A DNA stretch of 64,000 bases. It comes from Diplocarpon mali. Lineage: Eukaryota > Ascomycota > Leotiomycetes > Helotiales > Drepanopezizaceae. Where the stretch lies: positions 14,599 through 78,598 of the forward strand of contig JAENRP010000177.1 of assembly GCA_024741835.1 (NCBI GenBank). The letters run 5' to 3'. The notes under the pieces were generated by a model. The model was not told where the DNA came from. It saw only the letters and a list, made by a program, of their open reading frames with translations, and ran no database searches. A program made the position numbers and the translations under genes. The stretch's first letter is position 1. Each line of letters opens with the position of its first letter. Shown in pieces: positions 44,250 through 56,300 of the stretch.

Positions 44250-46778
44250 GGACGATGGCAGCTCTTGTGCTCCTCACGGGTAAGCAGTGCTGCGATGGAC
44301 ACCCTGGCCAAGGCTTGCACTTCAACACAGTTGGCTGATGTCTCGCTACAGACTTGTTCCCCGTGGTACTTTGCGGTGCGAGGCTCGGTCACAGCGACCC
44401 GATCCCGGAATCTGAGGTCTCGGACTACCGCATGATGAAACTTCGTGGGCTACTGTCTACAGCGCATCAATCATGCACAAGTAGGCGCTGTGCTCTGCAA
44501 GAGGCAGACTCAGATGGACGATAGTACTCGCGTGCCCCTCTGCATGCGACATGCGAGAAGCCCTCCCGGGCAGTGTACTCGAAAAAGAAAAAAGAACGAG
44601 AAGAAGAAAAGAAAAAAAGAAAACCAGTCCTGCGCCCGTGTCCTGCTCCTGCGAAACAAAAGTCTTCCGGATTCGTGGCATGCGGTGTACTGGCGGAATA
44701 TGCTGCGAACCTCCTCGTCCTCTTCATAGCCTCTGGTCGATGTCGGACTTCCCGCCGCCCTGCCGCCGAGGTCTCTCGCTGATCGACTGTCGACTGCCCA
44801 GTCTCCGCCCACACGCTTGACTTCTCACGGCAAGGGCTCGATCAATGCTCGTGCTAGCACTGGGTACGCATGCCCGTCCTCCCTTTCAACCCCTCACAGC
44901 CCCGTCAACAGGTAGCCTCTCCTCCCATCTCGGTATCTTCAAGCGTCAAGACGTCGTTCATGCTCGGGAGGCGAATGCCTGACTGCGAATGCTTCTTGTC
45001 CCGGGCTGGGAGCCACCAGCGAAAGGGCAAGTATATACGCTGTGCGAGGCGAGTGCGCTGTTGCTGTACGGTGAGGTCCCTGCGTCTGCCTCGGTGCTAC
45101 CTAGTTACGCTGCGCAGATACATGCCGGGAGCCTGGGCTGCAGTTGCAGCTAACTCAGCGCGACGCTACGTCTCTGATAACTCTGCGTAACGGTGTTAAT
45201 ACACACGGAGCCGAAGTCGGAGTGGTTCCATCGTCATCGATTGAGAATCCTGGGCAGCTACAGGTGAGGGCGGCTCTATTCTCTAGTCTCTCCTCGTTTC
45301 TTTGAACCTTTGGCTGTACTAGTCGCGGCGTGGAATCCGGCTGCTCGCTCGTCCTCTTGGCGCGGATGAGGTTGACTGCTAGCCGCGACTGCCCACGACT
45401 GCCCACGACTTCAAACCTCGCTCTCTCGATCCCCTTTGCGCATCAGAAAAGTTCTTTGCGTCTCCAGACTTGAGCGGAAGTCTGTCCAACCAGCCACCCC
45501 CCCACCCTTCCCCTCGCCCTGGCGCATTCCCTGCCACCAGCCTCAACCGTCCAGGACCAGCATCCACACCACCTAGCCCTGGGACACCGCGACCACCCGC
45601 TGCTCGCCGCTCGACCTCGTCCCGTCGTGTCCGAACACGGTAGACCGGCGAGCCATGTCCAGGAGGTAAGCTCAGGAGCCCAGTGACGTTTCGCACGGCA
45701 CGCTGTGGTTGGTCGATCCCCGTCACGAGGGGCTGCGCAGAGACGCGCAGACAGATTGAGGCGAGACGAGTTGAGCCAAGCCTGACCGGTCGGTGGCAAC
45801 GGGTCGTTCGACTCTCAAACCCGCGTCTCCCTACCGAAGTCTGAAGCCCCCGCCCCCTCTGCTCGACAGTGGGCTGTACTCAACTCCATCTCGTTTTGAT
45901 ATATCGAGACATATATCCACCCAACCATCCATCCGCTCCCGACCTGCGGCCAGAGACGAGCCCCACGCGAAGCACGTTTGTGCAGTGTAAAGTAGCATAC
46001 TCCCCCATCCATCCACCCACCTACCTATCCAAGAAAGGCGGCGCTAAGAGAGGGAAGGGCCGCTGATCAGATGCGAGGTCAGTAACACGCGTATCGGGTG
46101 CACCGCGTATCTGGGGTCCCTGGGGTGAGGATTGTCCGTGTGGCTCTTTCAGGGGGTGGGGGCAGCGCTGTTAAGGTTATAGAGGATCAGAGGTTAAAGA
46201 CTGGAGAGCAATGTAGAGAGTAGAGGATAGTAGAGATTAGAGAGTAGAGGGCAGCGGGTAGGCAATCTGTAGAGCATCTGTTCCACATCAGTTCCACATC
46301 AGGAGGATTAGAGTGCGCGTCGTCGGCCCTCAGTCTCAGGGACACCTGAAATTTGCAGCAGATATCGACCAGACGCCGACAAGCACTACGAGAACCTTGA
46401 AGGTTCAAAGCACAGGGACTTGCGAGGGCCGGAGATCATATGCACACATCTCAAGTAGAAAGACTCCAGATTAGATTCCTATACCATTACCGCCACGCCA
46501 ATACATCAGCCATTCATCAACATCAAAATCCCAACCGCAGCCAACGTCAACGCCAGGTGTGCGTCACAAAGATCAATCGCCAACCAATTCGCGTCGAACA
46601 ATCCACGCCAAATATTCAACGCCGGGGTATCCATGCTTTCGCGATCGCCTGTCTTGCTGAAGCAGATTTGCTGCTGTAGTTTGGTATTGTCCATCTTTGC
46701 TCTCCACAGCGTTCTCCTCCTCTCTTGTCTGATAGAATTATCAGGGTGCGGGTGCCATGTGACCGCTTTAGTTTGCTC
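44250..46778. other. Intergenic region, no supported gene
   Basis: GC-rich to about 45.9 kb, then normal composition. It contains a purine tract at 44580-44630 (GAAAAAG/GAAGAAGAAAAG), which on the minus strand is a CT-rich leader-like sequence, fitting a promoter for a minus-strand gene below it. Open frames here show no domains. Confidence 0.4.
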
Positions 46779-49700
46779 TCAAGGGTTAGGTTTCTCTAGG
46801 TTGGGGTTATCCAGGGTTGAAGCGAGGCTCAAGTCATCGGCTAGGGGCTGGTCGAGATTCGACAGCACAGGTTTGGAATTTGCAGATATTGGCTGCTCGA
46901 GATGTGGTAGTTCAAGTTCTGGCAATTCAAGCTGGGGCAGCTCGAGAATTGGTTTCTCGATATTTGGTTGGCCAATGATTGGTTGATTGAGGTTGGTGTT
47001 ATCGACCATCGATGGCTCCGCTTTCGACATCTCGAACGGTTCGTCCTCGATCTTGGTCTCACGTATCTTGACTGCTTCAACTTCCGATTGCATCGACCCC
47101 TCAGAATTTGCCAACCCAGCGGTGGCCTCTTTGAGCTTGATACCTTCGACTTGTGCCTGCGCTGTCTTTGGGTCTTGCACCTCTGGTTGCTCCAAACCCG
47201 GCTCTAGTCTTATCTCAACGTTACGCTCATTCTCTGGGAGTTGATGTTCATCTCTCGCCTCCACCTCAGCCTCCACGATTGCCGATACAGTTCTGTCCAG
47301 GCTCTCGGCTTCCGTGGCGTAAGCAGGAACAATCTTCTTCTCAATCTTCACCAGCAGCAATCCCGGCGTAGGCTGACCCTTCGCGTCAATCAAGTACACG
47401 AAGCGGTATCCCTGCTGGAGACGATCGAGCCGGATGCAGGCCCACGCCGCCAAGTCGTCTCTCGCATAGCGTGCGTCTTCGATCTTGAACCTGGCAACAT
47501 AGTTAGCACCGTACATTCAAAGAGATATCATGTAGTGAAGCTTGAAAAGAGCTGTACTGCGTAGAGAACGTTTCCTCTGCAGCTGACACTCGCTTCACGC
47601 CTAGTGACCCGATCAGATGACGGGGATGCAAGACGATGAGCTCGCGGCAAGCGTCCGCTACAGCTACAGCTACGGGCCGTTGCGCGGAGACCAGGAGTAG
47701 ATGGAAAAGAGGCAAAGCACCCGCAGACTGTTGTCCTGAACGACTGTTGATTACTAAGTTCCGGGAGACATGGCGGTGTGAGAAGTACGGAACAAGCGCT
47801 TGGCCTGCTGCAGAACAAAGGCAGGAATAAGGAGGCAAAGTGACAATAGTCGGCCCCGAGGGCAGTGGTGTAACAAGACTCACTAACCTGACGAAGCTCA
47901 ACTCCTCCACCACCTTCTTGACGGTGGGGAACTGCAGCACACAGCCCTGCTCGCCGAAATCCGGATGGTCTCCCTTCTGGTATGCTGTCTTGCGCTTCCT
48001 GTCCTCGGATGGCAGGGGCTCTGAGCCCTCCTGCTCTTTCTCGACGTGCAGCTCGCACCGGACGTACGGGTGGAAGCTCTTCTCGACCTGGTCTTCGGGG
48101 AGAGGGATGTGCTGGCCAGCCAGGACGGTGATTTTCAGGTCCAGGGTCTTGAACTCGATGGGCTCGACGGTGTCGCTGCGGTAGCCCGGTGGCTTCAGCA
48201 CCCATCCGTGCTCGCCGGCAAACATCCCTTCGTTGAGCATCATGCCCTCGTCGAGTTTTTGCCAGTTCAGAGCTACCATTTGCACGCCCTTTCTCCAGAA
48301 CTCGGACGGGTCGACGTTCGATGAGTCGATCCGGAACGCTCCTGGGTATGCCCGCATGAAAAAATTACGGTTGTGAGTAAACATCCTATGCCTCTGAGTC
48401 TCGTGGAGTTCTTGAATATCCTTTTCTCCAATCGAGTAGATATGTGACGGCTTTGTTGCCGATTTAACCTCGAAGCTGACGAAATGCTCGCTGTGAGTGT
48501 AGATTGCCAAATCGCTAAGATTCTCGCAAATCTTGACCTTCTTCTTCCCGGCCGACCGTTCATCCTCCGAGCCCGAGATCGAGTCCGAGTCTTTCGATGA
48601 GGTAGGGGCAAGCGTACTGGGCGCTGGTGGCGGATCCTGCTTGTCTGCAACTGCCTTCTTGACCTTGATCAGAATCTTCTCCATCAGTTCTTCGAGCCTC
48701 GGGAGTCGTTGCTCGGGGTCACATCCTTCATGTGGTACGTCGACAAGGAGGCCCTTCCACTCTTCTTTCATTATCTCGACCATGACCTCTTGCTGGTCCA
48801 GATCCGCGTGCACTTCCAAGCTCACAATCAGTGGGAGCTTGCTCGAGACAAACGCGGCTTCTCTGATTGCCTTACAGACCGCCCTGAAACCAACAGGAGC
48901 CGTGAGGGTCCATCCATGAAGCACTAGTGGCTCGCCATCCTTTGTAGACCGTACTGAACTCGTCCTCGGCATCGAATTTCCAACTTCCAACGAGCCCGAG
49001 GTAGCCTTACGACCCCGTTCATCTTGGCTTGGAGAATCCCTCCCGATACCCGTCTTCTCTGCCAATATCCTCTTCACGGCCTCGTATTTCTCGTCTGCCT
49101 TCACAAGCGCGGCAGCAGCGCGGCTCGACAATACACTCCCAGAATAATGCCTCTTGTGTTCGGTTCTGTGGGGGGACTGAGAAGAATTCGATATCGTAGG
49201 TGAGAGGTTATCGTTGGATTTGTTGTCCGGGGCTTCTCCATTGTGTACATCTATCTCGATACATCGGCACCCGCGGATCAGCACCTACTTAATTAGCATA
49301 TTTTTCAGAGTGTCTACTAATGTTGACTCACGTTTTTGTATGCATCCGTGGTACTTCTTGACATAAGCTGGTTCCCCGAAAGATATGTGTTGTGACTGCT
49401 GCTGATGTAGTAGTTGCTGAGGGGTTTCGTCAAGTCCTTCTCAGCTCCAACGACATCCTTGACCGCCTCGAAGCCGCGATGGTAGTACACAGTCTCCAGA
49501 AACTGCTCCAGCTTGTAATCCTCGGCATCCAGATTCGCAATTGGTTGTTCCTGCACTGCTGTAAGCCATGTCTCGAACTTGGCTCTCGAGAGCGTAGGTT
49601 CTGCACCGCGCAGAGCATCGTAGACACGGCCCAGATGCCCTTGTACGCCATGCGATAGATAGAGCTGTTGTGCTGGGACCTCGGAAACTGCATCTCCTCC

Positions 49701-49814
49701 CCCAGCTTGTACTAGAGGCCGGAAGTGGGCTGTATGGGTGGGCGACATGATCGTGGACATGGCAACAAGTTTGTGGAGAGAGAATTGGTTGCCAGACGGG
49801 GTGAGAAGCGGCAT
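46779..49814 (-). CDS. PLC1: Phosphoinositide-specific phospholipase C
   Basis: It hydrolyses PtdIns(4,5)P2 to InsP3 and diacylglycerol at membranes. Exons: 49814-49332, 49284-47888, 47490-46779; introns of 47 and 397 nt; in frame; 863 aa. PLC-X begins at SSHNTYLSGNQL with catalytic His141, then RGCRCIEIDVHNG. A Ser-rich insertion of about 90 residues separates this from the second catalytic His region (PLVLHGWTLTAP) and LPLIVSLEVHADLDQQ. PLC-Y follows with HNRNFFMRAYPGAFRIDSSN and GVQMVALNWQ. A C2 domain begins at LDLKITVLAGQHIPLP and is split by the long intron. The tail after the C2 is acidic and ends in repeats (ELPQLELPELELPHLEQP). No EF-hand is obvious in the N-terminus. Start choice: 49814 (MPLLTPSGNQF); 49760 is an alternative. 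The 397-nt intron is open in frame almost to its end. Confidence 0.92.
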
Positions 49815-50619
49815 GGTGTTTTCAAGTCCTTTTCCGGTCCACAATAATAGATTTTTCCACAGCCTGCGACAAGCCTGAGATCATGGTGCGTTGGCGTAGC
49901 TTGAGGTTTGACAGGCAGATGGAGTTCTATCTCAGATATTGGTATGCAGGCTGACTGGGTGAGAGCAGCAGATCTACCAGTGCACGTACTTTGCAGCTGG
50001 TAGCATGGGGCGGAGGGCAAGTTGTGAGGGTTCTTCAGAGACTCTCTGAAGTCGATGAAAGGAGATCTGAGATAGGGAACGGGCTGGCATATATTTGATT
50101 GCCAGAGGCATGGGCTTTTCAGCTACAGCTGGTCTGGAATCTGACAGCCTGTTGGGGGGCACAAAGAGGACGGATTGGTGGGATAACAGAAGTTGGCTTA
50201 ATACACAGAAAAGGGGTGGCCCTAGTGATTGAATGGCACTGAAGCTACCCGGGAGTATGAGATGGAGCTTTAGGAGAAAAGGAAGATGTGGGTACATGTG
50301 AAATTATGTATAAAACGTGGATATGGAAGATTTCATTTTCGCCTCTGCTATGTTGAATTGGAGAATCAATTGATAATCCTAGTGAGAATCGCGGGGCTAC
50401 AGACTAAACCAGGACTTGCTTACATAAGCACTAGACGACTTGAACTGAGGTTGAGGCGAACGTCAATATCCGGCCTATGATACTGTTAGAATATACAAGG
50501 ATTGGGCTTATGTAATCGTACCTTGTATATTACTCCTGCAGCTCCACAGAACTCAGAATCTACACCTCTAGATTCTGTCAGATGCAGTCATTTACACACG
50601 ACATCAGCCCAGCCACGCA

Positions 50620-50978
50620 ATGCCAGAAAAACCACAGCACGGCTCGGAACAAGAAATCCGCTCGAGGGGCTCCCCCCGTGTGTTCACCTGGATCGACAAC
50701 CCGTAAGTCCACACGGCCTTCCGCCCAGCCTCGCTCTCCAAGCAGAGGCAGGGCCGACGAGAGAGCCTCGCCATAGAAACTCCCACTGCAGTCCTCACTC
50801 TCACCGCGGGCTTACCGCGCATCTGTTACTCGAGGGACAGTTGACCATTGCGTATCCCAGAGAGAAGGAGCCCGAGAAGGAGACCTTTGGCATTGGTGAG
50901 CGCATTGATGTTGAGGCTGGGAGGACTCAACAGGTATGGATTGGGCCGGAAGGCTGCACTTATGTCATGGGAGAATGA
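50620..50978 (+). CDS. Small cupin-like protein (89 aa)
   Basis: Exon 1 50620-50702, intron 50703-50791 (89 nt, GTAAGT...CTGCAG), exon 2 50792-50978, phase kept (CC|T). The protein starts MPEKPQHGSEQEIRSRG, reaches RVFTWIDNP|PHSHRGLTAH, then LLLEGQLTIAYP, FGIGERIDVEAG and QVWIGPEGCTYVMGE-stop. H-x-H followed by a beta-rich stretch with G-x-L and a late GPEGC is what a minimal single-domain cupin looks like. The family call is by pattern, not by a search. Reading unspliced gives a frame with an implausible, Pro/His-rich N-terminal half, which supports splicing. Confidence 0.6.
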
Positions 50979-53311
50979 GAGCATCTTCTAGGGGCGAAAC
51001 TCGATTCCTGAAAGTGTGATACCAGCTAAGCTCCTGGCGGTATTCCCGTGTACAATCGTGGCGCTACTCAGGCTCGGGGATGGGATATTGCTTTCCTCCG
51101 ACTGTCTGCTCTCTACTATAACTTAGAACAAGAACGATACTTTGGAAGGGTTTGTTTCCACTCGCAAAACAGAAGGTCTACACTTCACGGTCTTGGTTCA
51201 TGGCGCCGCGCCGTACACTCGAGCTTTCATACCATACGTGAAAAAATCAAAAATTATTTATAGATCTTGGACACGAGACAATCTTTACTTTTAGACTAGC
51301 GAGACCCTAGAGCGTGATTCTTTTCTCTTTTTTTGCTTCTCTGTGAGGGAGCACCTCCGGCGAATCTATGTCGTGTGTTTGTTTACTTGGGAAGCGAGGC
51401 TCGGCCAGACCCTAGTCGGATTGAAATCTAGTAAATTCCTCGAGTATGACACGCATGCCGAGAGTCACAAAGGATGACCGAGTAGAGGCTTCAAAGCATG
51501 AGGCAGCCGAGGCGTGCTCGCTTACCTACCTTGGTATGTACACAGAGGCGCTAGAAGGGTGCGGTAGTAGCATACCTCTAACTACCCCTCCTCTCACAGC
51601 CCCGACCCTCATATCGAATCCAGAAACAAAGTTGCGTAGCAGAGAAGCAAATAAAAAGACCTCAATCTGTAATACATATCCTAAAACTGAACGCGCGCCG
51701 CTAGGAGTTGGTGCCTTCGTATGCGGAGCACGTTCGCTGAAGACAAAAATCCCGAGCTAATGATCTCTGCACCCCACACCGCGTCAACCGAGAACCAGTG
51801 AAGCCCGGATCACCACGTCGACTCTGCCACCGATATTCCCCCAGATACCATTGCCGATTGCCCTCGCCCACGCCCATACACGAGAGAGAGGCGGACCAGC
51901 CATTGCCACGCAGGTACATCTGAATGCTCCCAGGTATGAGGAACTTCCCTGCTTCTTGCTCAGAGACAAATATCGACCCATCAGATACGTCCGAGAGCAT
52001 CTTCCTATGATTTGGAGAGGAGGAAAAACTTCATGCATCTGACCATGAGAGATAGGTCAAGCCGAACCCCTGGACGTCAAAGCCAGACGCACGTATCGAC
52101 CTGCAAAACGTCGCATCAGATACCCTCCCCCTTCTGCTTTCTGATAGTTGATAATGATGACTGTGCAGGCGGTTTCTGGTATCAAATTTTAAAAGGGAAC
52201 AAATAGATAAAACCTACGGCCTATCATAAAACTTCTCTCATCTTGACAAAACTTCTTCCTCCTTACCTCTTCCTCTCTTTCTACCTCCTTCTCACCCCCT
52301 TTTCACACCCCCTTAATAACCTTTCACCTCTATAAAACTCTTAGCAGAGTAAACAAACTAATAATATATAATAAAGACTTATCTTTCTACCTCCTTCTCA
52401 CCCCCTTTTCACTCCCCTTTAACCTTTCACCTCTATATAACTCCTAGCAAAGTAAACAAACTAACAATATATGATAAAGACTCATCTTTCTTCCTCCTTC
52501 TCACCCCCTTTTCACTCCCCTTTAACCTTTCACCTCTATATAACTCTAATGAAAGTAAACAGACGTATAATATATAATAAAAACTCATCTTTCTACCTCC
52601 TTCCAACCCCCTTTTCACTCCCCTCTAACCTTTCACCTCTATATCACTCTTAGCAAAGTAAACAGACGTATAATATATGATAAAAACCCATCTCTCTATC
52701 GCCTTCCAACCCCTTCCAACCCCCTCCACCCCCTTCGGTCCCCCCGTCTACTCTCCCTACGACTCCTAGCAAAGTTAACAAATTTACAACCTGCAAGAAA
52801 ACCCCTCTCATCCTCGCTAGACCCGCTTCCTTCTCGCTTCTTACGGCATCCGAGCGGAAACGGAGAGCGTGCAACAAGAGTGGGAATATGTTCTGCTTCT
52901 CCATTCGTCGCTGATGAACAATATTCGCTAGACTCTAGACATGTGTATATGCCAACTTGACAGGCATAGAAACTCAGCGCTTATGTTTAAATTGACCCGA
53001 TCCTATTCCCAAGACTAGCGCTACAGGTTTAAGCTCACCCCAATACGCGATATGAACAATCCAAAGAAGACAAGCCGACAAGCAGTCAGAAACATAAGAT
53101 AACAAGACAACGCCCCAGGCCAGCCCAATGCCTCCTAACAATACTGTGATAGCACTACAATCACCGTCAAACCAACCCATATTCATAATTCATGTCCAAT
53201 GCTCCGTATACAAACCTCAACACGAATTCTAGAGAGGGGCTTAAAGCCATGTGGAGATATCCATACCCCCATTGCGCACCTCCTTACCACCAGCCACGCT
53301 CTTCTCGCAAC
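50979..53311. other. Intergenic region containing a tandem array
   Basis: No gene is supported outside the 103-bp array listed separately. Open frames at 51.4-52.1 kb have no protein-like features. Confidence 0.5.
52274..52805 (+). repeat. 103-bp tandem repeat array
   Basis: Units begin ATCTTTCTACCTCCTTCTCA at 52381, 52484, 52587 and (diverged) 52690, exactly 103 bp apart. A first unit of about 106 bp starts near 52275. Each unit has a C/T-rich half (CACCCCCTTTTCAC, CCTTTAACC) and an A/T-rich half (CTCTATATAACTCCTAGCAA, GTAAACAAAC, AATATATAATAAA). Similar sequences flank both sides (52223-52264 and 52792-52838), differing mainly by C versus T. Confidence 0.9.
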
Positions 53312-56300
53312 TCAGAGAAAAATATTCCCCTGCTCACTCTCACTAATCATCCTCTTCCTTCTCGAGCTCAAAAACATATCAACCATCTGCTTACTTCCTA
53401 CTGCCTGCGCCTCTCTCTCCGTCACACTGGCTCTTGGGCCGAGATCGAGCAGTCCAGTGCCCTCGACACCGTACGGATCGTCTTCCATTTCGCCTCCGTT
53501 TACATTAATCCCGAGACCGATGCCCCCAGACCCTGGGGTACGATACCGAGAGTTCGAGCTCGTGCTACCAAATTGTCGTTCAACTGCTCCGATCAAGCCA
53601 CTGGCGGGGCTGGACTGTGCGGTGGCTATTGGCCTCCCGTGGCGCTTCACGAGTTTGGCCGGCGTTTCGAGATTCTTGATACTGCTCTTCGTGCTACGGA
53701 GGGTGGACTGCGAGGGGTTCCGTTTGTGCAGGAAATTCTGCCCATTCATGCTGGAAATCTTGACAGTCGATGGCGGAGCACTGGCTGTGCATACTGTGTT
53801 GACTGTAGTAATGGAACGGAGTGAGGACCTGGACTGCACTGGCCGTAAGGGAGAGCGCTTTGGGATGGGAGGCGGCGGTGGGGGAGGAGGAGGTGGGATC
53901 GGAACTGTAGATGACTGGAGAGTGGCCGGCTCGAAAACCTCGACCAGGGTGACTGCTGACCGGTTCTTCAAGATAGGCTTAAGAATTGGAGGGCCTGAAA
54001 TGTTTGGGTTCAACTGCTGGACCACACCCAGGGGTGGTTTGACTGCGACGGCCTTCTTCTGGGCGACCTCTGCGTCGTCATCGTTGATCTGTGCAGCCTC
54101 TCGAACGTGTCCACCGTGAAATGACTTCGGCATAGTCGGAAGGGCATAGTTGACGTACGAGCCGCTGTTCTCCTTGACTCTCTCTAGCTTAGCAACCTCG
54201 GTAGACATCCATTTTTTCCACTCATTGGAGCCGGCAGAGCTGGTGGTACGATGACCGCTACCACTGGGCATCGTCGGTCGGTATGTTGTCCTATCGAGAA
54301 TCACAGCGTCTCCAGGGCCAGATCCGTTACAGGGATGCATGTCTGCATTATAGCTGTCAAGAGCAAGCGATATGGAGCTGTTAGCCCCAAGCGGAGTTTG
54401 ACCGCTAGTAGTCCTCGAGTAGATGCTTTCGCTGTATGCCTTCGCCGGAGCTGGAGCGTCATTCGCAATAGTGTCTCTCGAGGTTGAATTTTCGGGCGCA
54501 AGGTAGAGCGGATTCATAATAGGAGCAGTAACATGCGCTGGGAGAGGCACGTTGCCAGACAGGACAATTGGGTTGTAATCATTCTCGGTCATGGCGCGGC
54601 GAAAAGGGCTTGTAGTCCGAGCAATGGCGTAGCCACCACCTCCACCAAAGAAGGCAGATCTCGACTCGCGTAAGATCTTCGGATGCTGAACGATTGGCTC
54701 ATTCCGCTTGGCTACTTCTTGTGGTGTAAGACCGATATCTTCTGTCACAGTACGCAATGATGCTTTGGAGCCGCTTTGGCGAGAGAGCCCTGCTGGCGAG
54801 ATATGTTGAGCACTTTTGCCCCTTTGAAAGCTGAACGGAATGTTTTCTTTGTTATTTGGGATATCCTTCGGTGAGAAAACATCGTCTGTGTGACGTCGTA
54901 CGTCTGGACATTCGGCCTTTACCCATTGTTGAGTGTACGGCCCGGCGTAGCTGAAAGCATCATACGCCTGAGCTCCATACTCGTCGGCGCTCTCGCTATT
55001 GCTCGTGTTACGAGAGCTGGGCGGGACCTGCCGAATTGTCAGTGGCGTTCGGTCGTGAGCAGAATCGCCGGGTCGAGCTGGCATGGCAAAGCTATCAACA
55101 CTGGGATTACGTGCGGCCTCAAGCTTTGACTTGGGACTGTTCCCGTCAAGGCGCTTCATCAAGGCCGAGTAGACTTTTGCGCTGTCAACAAGCCCGGACG
55201 CTGGAGCTTGAATGTGACCAGCACTCTTGCTGGGACGGTGAACTACCGGATAAGCGGAGTGCTGGTTCCTCCTTCCACGACCAAAGGATGACGAAGGAAC
55301 ATGAGACCCAACCTCATTGATTATTGAGAGGCGGTGAAGTTGCTCCTTATCGAGCTGGGTCTTGGCAGGCAGGCTGACTATGGTATTGACTCCAGCACTG
55401 GTCCAGCTAGTGACCCGGGATTTGTCGTCGCTTTCACTCTTGAAGCTTTTGATACTTCCAGCATTTGATCGGAGCTGCTGGCTCGGGTTGGCAGGATGAA
55501 TTGTCGGAAGTCTAGTTGTAACACGCGACAGAGACCCTTCGTCTGGATGAGGGATGTCTGAGAAAGTATCGTGTCCTGCACCACTATCGCCGTTGTATTG
55601 ACGGACGTGGGTCTCTCGTGCATCGACTTGCTGATTCGGGACCGTCACCGGGTCTTCTTCTTTACTGCCGCGACCAAAGACTCTCTTCAGCCTGTTCCTG
55701 ATCGTTTTGGATGCCTTACGGGCGACATCCTTCAGCCCAGACTCCTTCGCGGCGGTTGCTTGATTGGCCGAGGCGACAGGGAGGCTATAGCTGTTTGTAC
55801 TACTTGTACGCACTGATTTTCGAAACGACTTTTCTGGTTGCTGCTGCTGCTGCTGCTGCTGGCTTTTGGATCGAAACAGAAATGACGGCTGTTCTCGGAG
55901 TCTTTGCTGCGCTGTGTCACGAAAAAATCTGTCGCGGGCCAGTTGCACAGCCGTATCATTTCTTTCGGATTGAGTATGATCACGCCGGCCGCGGAGAAAA
56001 CTCATCGACTTGGGAGCTCGAAGAGCGGACTGATTGGGCTGCGTTGAAGGTGTTTGCGAGTACGGCAAGGTGTTTCCCCCTCGGAGGTAGGCGCTGTCTG
56101 GTCCATCAGGCGTGCCGTTCGTGTAGAAAACGCTGGGGGCCTTGAGCGGGCTGAACATCGACTTCGATCTTCGTATGCGGCGATACGAGGAAGGGGTTGA
56201 TGCGATATCGTCCTCGCGGGTGTAGTACTCATCGAAGGCGTCGCCCGCGATATACTGGCCCGCTGTTCCACCCCGAAGCGAGGCTTTGCCTATCGACGAC

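Noticed and set aside
52433..52904. Minus-strand frames with repeated YILYVCLL-type peptides
   Set aside because: They translate the 103-bp tandem repeat and have no independent support.
53199..54119. 306-codon plus-strand frame
   Set aside because: Antisense shadow of the 1148-aa minus-strand gene; it carries poly-Gly from the poly-Pro stretch and no domains.
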